Origin: Candidatus Latescibacterota bacterium
GTDB lineage: Bacteria > Krumholzibacteriota > Krumholzibacteriia > WVZY01
Assembly: GCA_011772205.1 (NCBI GenBank)
Contig: WVZY01000008.1
Coordinates: forward strand, 204,690-268,689
Direction of reading: 5' to 3'
DNA length: 64,000 bases
Shown in pieces: positions 46,317-55,900 of this stretch. The notes below the pieces were generated by a model. It was not told where the DNA came from and searched no databases. It saw nothing but the letters and a program-made list of their open reading frames with translations. Numbering within the stretch: position 1 is the stretch's first letter; the number at the start of each line of letters is the position of its first letter. Both the position numbers and the translations under genes were made by a program.

Positions 46317-47242
46317 CAATTATCCCCACTGGTGAACAGACGATAAGTATCTACCCAAAAGAGCTTTTTCCGTTTCCCTTCAACCCTTTTCCCAACGGCA
46401 ACCAACTCGCCGTCGGTGTCAAGGATGCGGAGGGTTTTGCCCCCGGCAACATCCCCTATCGTTCGAACGACGTCCCTCTCTCCAGGGAGCATTCCGGATA
46501 ACAAAGCCTTCTTCGCACTATCCTTCAGCACGATGCCCGGCATAAAATCCAGGGCTTTTGCGAGCCCAATACCTTCCAGTCCAGAGATATCCCCATTGAA
46601 CAACTTCTCCCCCAGAAATGCATTATCCAGAGAGAAAGGACCAATCCGAGTTCGCGTTAGACTGGCGACATGAGATGGCAATCCGAGTTTTTCACCAAAA
46701 TCTTTAGCAAGCGACCTGACATAGGTTCCCCGCGAACAATTCAAACGAAGTCTAGTGATGGGAAGGTGAATATCGAGGATGTCCAGCGAGTATATCGTCA
46801 CCGTCCTTCTCCCCACTGCCGGCTTTTCTCCGGCCCTTGCCAATTCGTAAAGGCGTTGTCCGTCCCGCTTCAGCGCTGAAAAAGCCGGGGGACTCAGTTG
46901 ATATTCACCAAGAAACGATTTTGCGACACGGTCTATTTCTTCGGGATCCAATTGCGGACATCGCACCTCTCTCACCACGGTGCCTTCGGCATCCAGCGTG
47001 TCGGTTTCAACTCCTAGGTGGACATCGAACTCATACGTTTTTTCCAGGTTCATGAAATGCTCAACCGCACGTGTTGCCCTTCCTGTGCACAACAGGAGGA
47101 CGCCTCGCGCAAGCGGATCGAGAGTGCCGGCGTGCCCTACCTTCCGAATGCGCGAAGCCTTACGGAACGCTTCCACAACATTGAAGGAGCTGGGACCTTT
47201 GTGTTTATTGATGACCACGAGTTTATGCTGAAGTTTCTCCAT
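46316..47242 (-). CDS. truB: tRNA pseudouridine-55 synthase
   Basis: This 308-aa enzyme makes pseudouridine 55 in the T loop of tRNAs. The catalytic aspartate is in VGHAGTLDPLARGVLLL; NKHKGPSSFNVVEAFR and RLNCSRGTYVRSLAKDFG are other hallmarks, and there is a C-terminal PUA-like region. The ATG at 47242 is preferred over a GTG at 47266; neither has a strong ribosome binding site. About 150 bases separate it from rbfA, including a perfect TTGACA on the minus strand with a poor -10 partner, so a local promoter is possible. Confidence 0.95.
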   Translation of the reverse strand: MEKLQHKLVVINKHKGPSSFNVVEAFRKASRIRKVGHAGTLDPLARGVLLLCTGRATRAVEHFMNLEKTYEFDVHLGVETDTLDAEGTVVREVRCPQLDPEEIDRVAKSFLGEYQLSPPAFSALKRDGQRLYELARAGEKPAVGRRTVTIYSLDILDIHLPITRLRLNCSRGTYVRSLAKDFGEKLGLPSHVASLTRTRIGPFSLDNAFLGEKLFNGDISGLEGIGLAKALDFMPGIVLKDSAKKALLSGMLPGERDVVRTIGDVAGGKTLRILDTDGELVAVGKRVEGKRKKLFWVDTYRLFTSGDN

Positions 47243-47388
47243 GACCGTTTGGTGCGCGGCGCCCACACCAGATGGACCGCTGTGTGATTTGCCTAATCAT
47301 CCTGTGCCGCGGAGGAATAAACCAGAACACTCTCAAGCCGGGTAATCGTGCTGAGCGGAAGAGCGTGTCAAACGGGTGATGGGAGGAC

Positions 47389-47751
47389 TCAAGCCTTCCC
47401 CTTATCTTGATCCTTGATCTCCTTCAGGGCCTCCTCAATCGCCATAGCTTTGTCCAACGAATCGTCATAAACGAATTTGAATTCCGGTACTTGTCGTAGT
47501 TTTAATTCCCTGAAAACCGTTTTTCGCATAAAACTTTTTGCACTTTCCAATCCTTTTCGCGTCTCAGCTTTTTCATCGCTGCTCCCCATTACCGAAAAAT
47601 AAACCTTCGCTGTCAGCAAGTCAGGAGCGATCTTCACGGAAGTAATTGTCACCAATCCTATCCTCGGGTCTTTGATACCGGTGAGCAGCAATTCGCTCAA
47701 AATCTCTTTGATGCTTTCGTTCAATCTTTCCTTGCGATGAGATCTGGTCAT
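47389..47751 (-). CDS. rbfA: Ribosome-binding factor A
   Basis: This 120-aa KH-type protein helps mature the 30S subunit. MTRSHRKERLNESIKEILS, GLVTITSVKIAPDLLTAKVY and RELKLRQVPEFKFVYDDS match the family from end to end. The ATG at 47751 is 18 bases after the DUF503 stop; the longer frame overlaps that gene. Confidence 0.95.
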   Translation of the reverse strand: MTRSHRKERLNESIKEILSELLLTGIKDPRIGLVTITSVKIAPDLLTAKVYFSVMGSSDEKAETRKGLESAKSFMRKTVFRELKLRQVPEFKFVYDDSLDKAMAIEEALKEIKDQDKGKA

Positions 47752-47768
47752 ATCTTGCCCCGCAAAAA

Positions 47769-48050
47769 TCAACGAATTTCCTCGCAATAATCCAAGACCT
47801 GTACCCTCCCGTCGTTCTCGATTAGCTTCAATGCTTTGTCGCACCCGGAATCCACGATGCTCCTATCCGCCCCTACTGTCGCAACGGCCAGCTTGCATCG
47901 CTGCCACTTGTCTTGAAAATCAACTTCCGAAACGCTCACATTGAACCGGCGGCGCAGCTTCGTTTTGAGGCCGTTGAGAACGTACCTTTTTTCTTTCAAA
48001 GAGGAGCAGCAGGGAATGAGAAGGTCTATTGTAATAAGCTTCAGGACCAT
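47769..48050 (-). CDS. DUF503 / YlxP-family protein
   Basis: This 93-aa protein begins with a short beta strand (LKLITIDLLIP) and SLKEKRYVLNGLKTKLRRRFNVSVSE, the DUF503 hallmark. Members lie between infB and rbfA in many bacteria and are linked to ribosome assembly, but their exact role is unclear. Start is the ATG at 48050, 36 bases after infB. Confidence 0.9.
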   Translation of the reverse strand: MVLKLITIDLLIPCCSSLKEKRYVLNGLKTKLRRRFNVSVSEVDFQDKWQRCKLAVATVGADRSIVDSGCDKALKLIENDGRVQVLDYCEEIR

Positions 48051-48086
48051 CGTTGGGGATTTGCCATGAGAGAGTGCTTTAGAGAA

Positions 48087-50474
48087 CTACAGCACTCTTT
48101 CTTTTTCCTCGATGACGTAAGCTTCGAGTACGTCTCCCTCCTGGAAGTCGGTGAAGCCGGCTATCCCGATTCCGCATTCAAAGTCTTTCTGAACCTCTCT
48201 CATATCATCCTGGAACCGTTTTAGGGAGGATATCTTCCCGTCGAAAATCGCTTCATCTCCCCTCAAAACCCGCACCATCGCATTCCTGATAATAGATCCC
48301 TCCATGACGAATGAACCCGCGATGGTCCCAATTCTGGATATTTTGAACACTTTTCTTACTTCTGCCCGACCCAAGATCTTCTCCACTCTCTCGGGCTCCA
48401 GCAATCCCTTCATTGCATCATCGATTTCCCTCAGACACTCGTAGATCACGTTGTAACTCTTGATCTCTACTTTTTCTTTCTCTGCGATATCTTGTACCTT
48501 GGGCGAAACCTTCACATTGAAGCCAATGACCACGGCGTTTGTGCTGGCCGCAAGGAGCACATCCGACTCCGTAACAGAACCCACCCCCGAGTGGATCACC
48601 TTAACCTTCACTTCATCGCTCGATAGCTGCGGCAGGTTGTCGGTGAGCGCTTCAACGGACCCGTTCGTATCCCCCTTCACAAGGAGATTCAACTCCTTGA
48701 GCTCCCCCACCTGAATCTGAGAATACAGTTCTTCTAGAGTCAGCTTTCTAGGAGCCTGGCGCTCTCTATCCTTACAGGCTTCCAGGCGCTTTAAACTGAT
48801 CTCCTTTGCTGTGCGCTCGTCATTCACAACGATAAAGGAGTCTCCAGCTTCAGGCAGACCGTTGCACCCCAGCACGAGTACTGGGGTGGAGGGTGACGCT
48901 CCTCGGATGGCTTTCCCGCGGTGATCGAGGAGGGCCCTCACCTTCCCATGATGCATTCCGGTGACAAACGCGTCTCCAATCCGGAGGGTCCCATGTTTTA
49001 CTAGAACCGTGCAGAGGATACCGCGCTCCTCTTCCTTTTTCACCTCGACGACAATGCTTTGACAGGGCGCCTCCGGATCGGCTTTGAGTTCCATCATTTC
49101 GCCCTGCAACAGGATCATCTCGAGAAGCTTGTCGATGCCCTCACCAGTCTTTGCGGAAACATCCACGTCAACGATATCGCCGCCGAAACTCTCCACTACA
49201 ACACCTTGGTTCGCCAGCTGCTGTTTCACTTGATATGGATTGGCCGCTGGAAGGTCGATCTTGTTTATCGCGACGATCATCGGTACTTCCGCCGCATTGG
49301 TATGGTTGATTGCTTCCTTGGTTTGCGGCATCACTCCATCATCGGCAGCGACGACGAGCACAACAATATCGGTAACCTTTGCACCTCGAGCCCTCATTGC
49401 GGTAAACGCTTCGTGACCGGGAGTATCGATGAATGTGATCTTTCCCGTTCCCCATTCGACTTCGTAAGCACCGATGTGCTGGGTAATGCCGCCTGCCTCA
49501 CTGGCTACCACATTGGTCCTGCGGATATAGTCCAGGATCGAAGTTTTCCCATGATCGACATGACCCATGATCGTTACGATTGGGGCCCGGGGTTTGAGCT
49601 TTGCCGGATCGATTCTAATAACTTCTGCAAGCTGGCTTTCCCCATATTCGGTTTCGAACTCCAAAGACCTGTCGAGATCTTCGGCGATGATTTCTATCAC
49701 CTCTCGATTGAGGTTCTGGTTGACCGTTGCCTTGACTCCCAGCTCAGTGCACCTATCGAGGATCTGCTCGATTTCCATTCCTAGAGCGGTGGCCAACTCG
49801 TGCACCGAAGCATTGTCGCGGACTTTTATCGGGGCTTTCTCCTCCGGCGCCTCTTCTCTCAGCTTCGCCTTTCGCCTCCTTGTCCGCCGTGTCACCTCAA
49901 GTTTTGCCAGAGTCCTCCGGACGCTTTCCCTCACGGCTTTTTGCTGCGCCTCGATGTCGGCTGGGGGTCGTTTCTTGGGCAGCTTGGGCTTCCGAACTTC
50001 CGGGCGCTCAGGCATTCGTTCCGGTGCGCGTGGAGGCGGAACCGCGCGTTTTTCGGTGGGAGGTTTCGGCTTGCCCTTCACTTTTTTAGCAACCTTCTCC
50101 GGAAGCGGCGCAGCCGCTTTCGCGGCATCCTTTGCAGGGGGCCTTGCCTTAGCGCCTTTCTTCGCGGTTTTTTTCACCGATTTAGGTTTGGCGCTTTTTG
50201 CCGCTTTGCGTTTCTGCTCAACCTCAGCGCGTTTTGTTTCGGGCTTTCCTTTGGCCTTCGCCGGTTTGGCTGCTGCGGAGACCTTGGCCTTGACCCGCCT
50301 TTTGGCCGGTTGCTTCGGGACTTTGAAATGCGACTGCACCAGCTCAACGGCTTTCTCGTCCATTCCACTCATGTGGCTCTTGGCGGGAATGCCGGCCTTT
50401 TCGAGCACCTCAATAATGGCCTCGCTGGTTACTTCTAATTTTTTCGCGAGCTCATAGACTCTCATTTTTGCCAA
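48087..50474 (-). CDS. infB: Translation initiation factor IF-2
   Basis: This 795-aa GTPase places initiator tRNA on the 30S subunit. The N-terminal IF2_N helix ([20 protein letters not shown]) is followed by a long low-complexity Ala/Lys/Pro region to about residue 200, a second IF2_N ([19 protein letters not shown]) and the G domain: GHVDHGKTS (G1), DTPGHEAF (G3), NKIDLP (G4). Domains II to IV follow. The TTG start with GGGGGTG 8 bases upstream fits better than the ATG three codons on. Unusually, no ylxR gene separates nusA and infB. Confidence 0.97.
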   Translation of the reverse strand: MAKMRVYELAKKLEVTSEAIIEVLEKAGIPAKSHMSGMDEKAVELVQSHFKVPKQPAKRRVKAKVSAAAKPAKAKGKPETKRAEVEQKRKAAKSAKPKSVKKTAKKGAKARPPAKDAAKAAAPLPEKVAKKVKGKPKPPTEKRAVPPPRAPERMPERPEVRKPKLPKKRPPADIEAQQKAVRESVRRTLAKLEVTRRTRRRKAKLREEAPEEKAPIKVRDNASVHELATALGMEIEQILDRCTELGVKATVNQNLNREVIEIIAEDLDRSLEFETEYGESQLAEVIRIDPAKLKPRAPIVTIMGHVDHGKTSILDYIRRTNVVASEAGGITQHIGAYEVEWGTGKITFIDTPGHEAFTAMRARGAKVTDIVVLVVAADDGVMPQTKEAINHTNAAEVPMIVAINKIDLPAANPYQVKQQLANQGVVVESFGGDIVDVDVSAKTGEGIDKLLEMILLQGEMMELKADPEAPCQSIVVEVKKEEERGILCTVLVKHGTLRIGDAFVTGMHHGKVRALLDHRGKAIRGASPSTPVLVLGCNGLPEAGDSFIVVNDERTAKEISLKRLEACKDRERQAPRKLTLEELYSQIQVGELKELNLLVKGDTNGSVEALTDNLPQLSSDEVKVKVIHSGVGSVTESDVLLAASTNAVVIGFNVKVSPKVQDIAEKEKVEIKSYNVIYECLREIDDAMKGLLEPERVEKILGRAEVRKVFKISRIGTIAGSFVMEGSIIRNAMVRVLRGDEAIFDGKISSLKRFQDDMREVQKDFECGIGIAGFTDFQEGDVLEAYVIEEKERVL

Positions 50475-50558
50475 ATCGCATTCACCCCCATCATTTGATA
50501 TAAACCCATCATGTCTCTATAAACTATATCTCCGCCGATATTTCTAGAGGAATTGCTT

Positions 50559-52070
50559 CTATTGAGAAGACTCCTCGACTTTCTCGTCCGATCCGGTTTC
50601 AGCCGATTCCGCAGCGTCCGTGCTCGTTTCCTCGGCTTCCTCCGAATCCGCAGGAGCTTCCTTGAAAAGCGTTTCCTCGGTGAGAGGCGCTTCCGGCGGA
50701 AGTTCTTCTTTCTTCTCGGTTGGTTCCTCGCTTTCGAGGATGCTCTCATCGAACAACGGCTTTTCTTCTTTTCTTGCGATTTCCCTTTCCTCGTTCTCTT
50801 TCTGAATCAACTCCTCGAGCGCTTTGTTCAGCTCGTTCATGGTTTTTTCACCCGTTGCAAGGAGCTTTTCAGCTGTCTTCGCACCGACACCCGGTATAGC
50901 AAGAATCTCTTCGGCAGGTGTGCTCATCAGCTTCTGAACCGTGTGGATTCCGATGACTTTGAGCTTCTCTGCCATCTTGGCTGTAACCCCGACCATGTCC
51001 TCGATAGCCATGATAAGATGCTCCTGGAGACGCTCACGCTGCTCGAGCTCTCTTGAAGATACCAGCTCGATCTGCCACCCGGTGAGCTTTGACGCCAGCC
51101 GGACGTTCTGGCCTTCCTTGCCAATGGCAAGTGAAAGTTGATCCTCTTCAACGATTACGAGAACTGTTTTGTTATCGGAATCAACACGGACTCCAGAGAT
51201 CTTCGCCGGTGAAAGCGCTCGGGATACGAATGCAGAAATGTCTTCACTCCAAGGAACGATATCGATGCGCTCGCCGCTCAGCTCGTTCACTACCGCTTGA
51301 ACTCTCGATCCTTTCATTCCCACACAAGCGCCGACGGCGTCGACCCTCTCATCTCTCGAATACACGGCTATTTTTGACCGCCCACCGGCCTCTCTCGCTA
51401 CGCTCTTTATCTCGATTAGCCCCTCGTATATCTCAGGAACCTCATGGCTGAACAGCTTCTTGAGAAACTCGGGGCTTGTCCGCGAAAGAGTGATCATTGA
51501 TCCCTTCGCGTCCTTGTCCACTTTGGTGATGCACGCCCGAATGGAAGATCCTTGATTGTACCGCTCGCGGCGGATCTGTTCCTTTCTCGGAATCGTTGCT
51601 TCGGCGTTTCCGAGATTCACGAGAATGTTGTTCCTATCGATCTGTTGGACCGTCCCGGAAACGACCTCACCCACCCGATCCTTGTACTCCTCGTAAGTCC
51701 GGTCCCTCTCGAACTCGCGTATCTTCTGGGTGAGAATCTGCTTGGTTATCTGGATGGCATTTCGCCCAAACGCTTCGAACGGCACGCTGATTCGAACCTG
51801 ATCGCCCAGCTTTGGTTTCTTGAGAAATTGCTTGGCGTCAGCTATGGAAATCTCCGATCCCTCGTTTTCCACGTCCTCAACAACCGTTTTAAGCAGATAG
51901 ACTTCTATATTCCCGCGGCCGTCTTCGACGACTTCCGCTTCAGCATTGGTCCCAAATTTCTTTTTGATTGCAGAACTCAGTCCAGCCGAAAGCGTTTCCA
52001 TCAGGAGTTTTCTGTCCAGGCGCTTTTCTCTTATCAGCTGGTTGAGTGCGTCGGCTATTTGAATGCTCAT
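50559..52070 (-). CDS. nusA: Transcription termination/antitermination factor NusA
   Basis: This 503-aa factor binds RNA polymerase and RNA. Domains in order: NusA_N (MSIQIADALNQLIREKRLD), S1 (GEVVSGTVQQIDRNNILVNLG), KH1 (GACVGMKGSRVQAVVNEL) and KH2 (LAIGKEGQNVRLASKLTGW). A helix-hairpin-helix follows (PAEEILAIPGVGAKTAEKLL). The tail of about 90 residues is very acidic (EEAEETSTDAAESAETGS). ATGA overlap with the rimP stop shows translational coupling. Confidence 0.97.
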   Translation of the reverse strand: MSIQIADALNQLIREKRLDRKLLMETLSAGLSSAIKKKFGTNAEAEVVEDGRGNIEVYLLKTVVEDVENEGSEISIADAKQFLKKPKLGDQVRISVPFEAFGRNAIQITKQILTQKIREFERDRTYEEYKDRVGEVVSGTVQQIDRNNILVNLGNAEATIPRKEQIRRERYNQGSSIRACITKVDKDAKGSMITLSRTSPEFLKKLFSHEVPEIYEGLIEIKSVAREAGGRSKIAVYSRDERVDAVGACVGMKGSRVQAVVNELSGERIDIVPWSEDISAFVSRALSPAKISGVRVDSDNKTVLVIVEEDQLSLAIGKEGQNVRLASKLTGWQIELVSSRELEQRERLQEHLIMAIEDMVGVTAKMAEKLKVIGIHTVQKLMSTPAEEILAIPGVGAKTAEKLLATGEKTMNELNKALEELIQKENEEREIARKEEKPLFDESILESEEPTEKKEELPPEAPLTEETLFKEAPADSEEAEETSTDAAESAETGSDEKVEESSQ

Positions 52071-52570
52071 TTGACACCACCCTTTTTCCTCTTTGCACGC
52101 TTCATTTTCTTGTCAATTTTGTATTGCTCGTCTGTCAGGTTCGCTTTGATAATATTGGCCAGCTCGATCTGCTGCTCCCCCTCAGCTGTATCCATAGCCA
52201 GCACTCCATTTATACAGGATCGTATGCATCCTGTATACGTCTTTTTCCCTTCCTCGGCGCTCATCCATTGAACCCTTGCCATATGGCCAACGTACCGGAC
52301 GAAATGCGGTTCCCGGGTCAGCGGCCGGCTGCTTCCCGGCGAGGAAACCTCGAGGAGATAGCGACCCGGGAAAGGATCCAGCCGGTCGAGAACCAAGCTC
52401 ACGGACCGGCTGACCGATGCGCAATCCTTGATGCTGACGCCGCCGGGCTTGTCGATATAGAGCCTGACAATCTGGCTTCTCCCTCCCCCGACGACCTCGC
52501 ATTTCACGCATTCGTAGCCGAGCAGCTCGAGCTCGGGAGCGATAATCTTTTCCAGCTCCGTGTTCTCCAC
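52067..52570 (-). CDS. rimP: Ribosome maturation factor RimP
   Basis: This 167-aa protein assists 30S assembly. It has the N-terminal domain (IIAPELELLGYECVKCEVVGGG, RLYIDKPGGVSIKDCASVSR), the conserved LEVSSPGSSRPLTREPHF motif and a C-terminal SH3-like domain, with a basic end (KKMKRAKRKKGGVK). The start is GTG at 52570 without an obvious ribosome binding site. It opens the nusA-infB cluster. Confidence 0.93.
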   Translation of the reverse strand: MENTELEKIIAPELELLGYECVKCEVVGGGRSQIVRLYIDKPGGVSIKDCASVSRSVSLVLDRLDPFPGRYLLEVSSPGSSRPLTREPHFVRYVGHMARVQWMSAEEGKKTYTGCIRSCINGVLAMDTAEGEQQIELANIIKANLTDEQYKIDKKMKRAKRKKGGVK

Positions 52571-52923
52571 TTGATCCCGAAATCCTTCCAGATACGTTAA
52601 TTCCAGTCTACTACGATGCTCCCCGCCTCCCGCTACTCGGGGTGGATGGCCGCTGCAATGGTATCAAAGCTGTGTTCCGGGATGAGCATCGGCATGAAAA
52701 AAGTGGGCGCCCACGCCCACTTCAATTTAATAGATAGCACAATCCCAGCTTCTCTGCAAGAAAAACAGAAAAGAAAGATCATAGACGAAGTGGTCATCGG
52801 GTCGAAAAGGGGCCATTCATCTATAAACAGGTGCATTCACTTTTGAAAGAATTCCCGGGGAGGATGTGGCAGCTGCAGAAGCTTCATCCGGGCAGCAAAC
52901 TCAATGAAAGAAGCCCCGAGTGA
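52571..52923 (-). other. 353-bp gap between sprA and rimP
   Basis: The gap holds the sprA terminator (52696-52722) and, between it and rimP, an inverted repeat CCCCG/CGGGG. Short open frames exist on both strands but cross the terminator stem and resemble nothing. No tRNA is present. The rimP promoter must lie here but I see no convincing boxes. Confidence 0.5.
52696..52722 (-). terminator. Intrinsic terminator downstream of sprA
   Basis: On the minus strand AAGTGGGCG and CGCCCACTT make a perfect 9-bp stem around a 4-base loop, followed by a T-run (TTTTTTCATG in context). It lies about 200 bases after the sprA stop and before the rimP cluster, so it separates the two transcripts. Confidence 0.85.
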
Positions 52924-55900
52924 TCAGAAGGTTAGAATCGTGCTTATCCCAACTCGAACGGTCGTTATCGTTTGGTTTGTCGCATCACTGAACTGACGGC
53001 TGTAGTCAATAAAGAACGATCCGTTTAGCTGGCTGGAAAAACTGTAGGTCATCTTGGGCGATATCCTCAACGCTGTCGAGCTAGGGAGCTCCTCGAAGCG
53101 GTCTGATCCTGGAAAGAAACGCTTACCTCCTGTCCGCGAATAGGACATATTGACACTCGTGTCCAATCTGCTTTTGAGCTTCAACCGCTTGCTTATAAAC
53201 GGAATTGGGAGTCGGATTCCCTTTCCTCCACCGGTGAAACTTTTCTTCAAATCCACCGTCACGGTAAAAGTCGAGTTCTCGTTCTTCGACCCACGCGCCT
53301 CGGTCGTCCGTTTGGAATAGGCAACGGCAAACGTGCTGTTCAGACCGTTCTTCCATCCGGCAGCCAAGGACGGCGAGATCGTTATGGATTCGTTTGCCTG
53401 ATCGACCGTCCCCTCCCTGCCCGATTCTTGGCGGGTTTTGCGGATTCCAAGCGTCGCGTTGGCGGATGCTACCCTTGTGAGATTCCGGAGCGGGGAGAAT
53501 TCTTCCAGCCGTTTCCAGTTGAAATTCAGGTCCGGCCAGTTCGTATTTTTCCCGTTGGTTTTGCTCCCCTTGAAGCGATTGGTTGAACGGGAGACCGAGT
53601 AGCGAGCGGCAACGTCTATACTACGTGTTATTTGGGTGCCTGAATCGAAGCTGATCGTGAGACTTGACGTCGATCTTTCAGGCTCTTCGTAGCTTTGTTC
53701 CTTATGAGTTACGCCGCTGTTGTTCGTGAAACCGAGCTGGTATTTTATAGATGGACGGCCGGGTATCCGCGAATAATTGCTGTTCGTCCGCTGCTGAATC
53801 GAAGCGTTAACCTTCCGGATCCTGCTGAGAATCCCTCCGAGCTTCCGAAGAGGGACGAACGGATCTCGCTTCTTCTTCGGCTCCTCCACAGAGGGTGTTT
53901 GTCCAGCTTCACCAACGATCGTTGAGTCCTCTCCCGCTGGTTGCCCGGGCGTTGCGCCACCACTCTTGGTATCAGGGGCAGTTTTACGTTGTGAGCTTCC
54001 CCCCGCTCGGGTCATATCTTCTTTCTCCTCGAGCTTCAGCTTCTGGAAGATTGTCTTGAACAAATCCCCAAGACCAAACCCCGCTTTTACATTGAACCCC
54101 CGGTTGCTCCGAACATTCTTCACTCCTGCCGGGTCGCCACGTCGTCTCACATTGGGACTCGAGTCTTCGGAATAGCTCGCTGAATAGCTGAAATCCGGCG
54201 AGAAAGGTTTCACAAACCATACGAGGGGTGGTTTGTAATTCACCTGCAACGATTGATTACGGTTGATCTCGGTCCCAACGTCGACGCCCAGAAATTTGTT
54301 GGGGATTCTCAAGTCATTGTTGATGGTCATCTTAAAAGAGGAAGTCAAGGATCGAAACGGCACGTAAGACGCAGACCCCGATTGACCAAGACTCGCACTC
54401 CATCTCCTTGGGTTCGCTACGAACCTGTTGCCAACGAAGCGGTAACTTCTTCCCTTGACTCTGGAAGCGTTCAACCGATAGCTGAGGGAGTTGAGCCAGT
54501 AGCGGACCTTGTAGTTCTTGAAAATCCGAATGTCCCTGTCCCGCCCCCAGCTGATTTGGTAGTCGAACGTTCCGTTCATTGTCGTGGAAGTGTCGGTGCT
54601 TGTCGGTGACCGCCTTTGCGTCTGGCTCATCGAGAAGTTTGCCGTGATCTTATCGAATGTGTATTTCAGCAGAGGATTTTTCGATCCTTTTCGACTCAAA
54701 CTTGCGCTGAAGCTCCTCCCTATGCTCTCCGTTCGCAAGCTGTCCTGTAGAGCTTTATCTTCGATTTCGGTATCGCTGCTAGGTTTGAACTTGGGAAACG
54801 CAGTAGTCTTCGAGTAGTTGCCCGAAATCGGAATAGAAAACCCGAAAAGCGGTATGAAATGCAGGACATTCGTTCTCAAATTGACATTCATCGATTGGGT
54901 GAGGGCTCCGCTTCCCCTCCTCTGTTGCAGTCCCCTGTAGTCCGGTCCTGTTCGGCGCCATCCGGTGTTGACCTTGATCACGTTCCCCAGATTGAGACTG
55001 CCGTTGAGAGTGCTCGTAAAATCGATATCCCTTCTGATGCTCCCAAGCGAAATATCGTTGAGCCACAGCTCTCCGGATGCAATGGGTGGAATGGGCTGAT
55101 TTGGCGAATGCCTATTCCTTAGCCCGGCGTAGAGGAACCGGACCCTGAAAAGGTCCGGTTTCCCAACCATTTTTACCCGGTACGTGCGATCCTCAACGAT
55201 GTCATGGGCTAATCCGGTAACAACCGAGTCGGGAGTTTGAAATTTGAGACCCGTTAGATCGTTCAAGCGGATCTGAGCCAGCATCCATCCGGTCGGACCG
55301 AAATATTCCGCGGAAAGCGGCGCCGTGATTTCATAGAAGCTCAGGCTGTCGAATGCAATCTGAAAGTAGTATTCGAGCGAGTCGTCCAGAGCATGAACAT
55401 CGGTGTACACCCAGAAGTTCATATCTCTGTATCTGGTGTAGTCCTGTCCATTCCCGGGAAAACGTTTCTTGATGCGGAACGAGACTCCGGGTTCCAGGTC
55501 CGTGTAGTCTATGAAAAGCGACTGTTCTTTTTCGTAGATGTCGTTTTGCCTATTCGGGATTATAGGCGGCTTGTACTTGTTCGGCTCGGTTTTCGTATTG
55601 ATCACGCCCAGTGTAAAGTCGGTAATCGCATCAGCAATCAGCTTTCCTCCGAGATCTCGGACTCCATCCTCCTCCCACCTGTTGCCCACGATCTTCAATC
55701 CTGCGAGCTGAAGCCTTACCAGGGACGTATCGAGGGCCACGGAGACGCTGTCGAGCCAGATGCGCATGTGGCGCACTTGAATCAGATTAGGGACGCCATC
55801 TTTCTGAACCATTTCGGCATCGGCTAAGTTGATCCTGTAGAGACGCCACGCGTCCTTCAGATGATTTGGATCAAGGAGACCATCGTAGTATGGAAAATCC

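Noticed and set aside
47267..47388. Promoter with perfect TTGACA upstream of truB
   Set aside because: The -10 candidates at 17-18 bases (CGATTA, GATTAC) are poor, so I mention it only as a possibility in the truB entry.
52616..52846. Small open frames on both strands between sprA and rimP
   Set aside because: They cross the sprA terminator stem, lack good ribosome binding sites and resemble no known protein.
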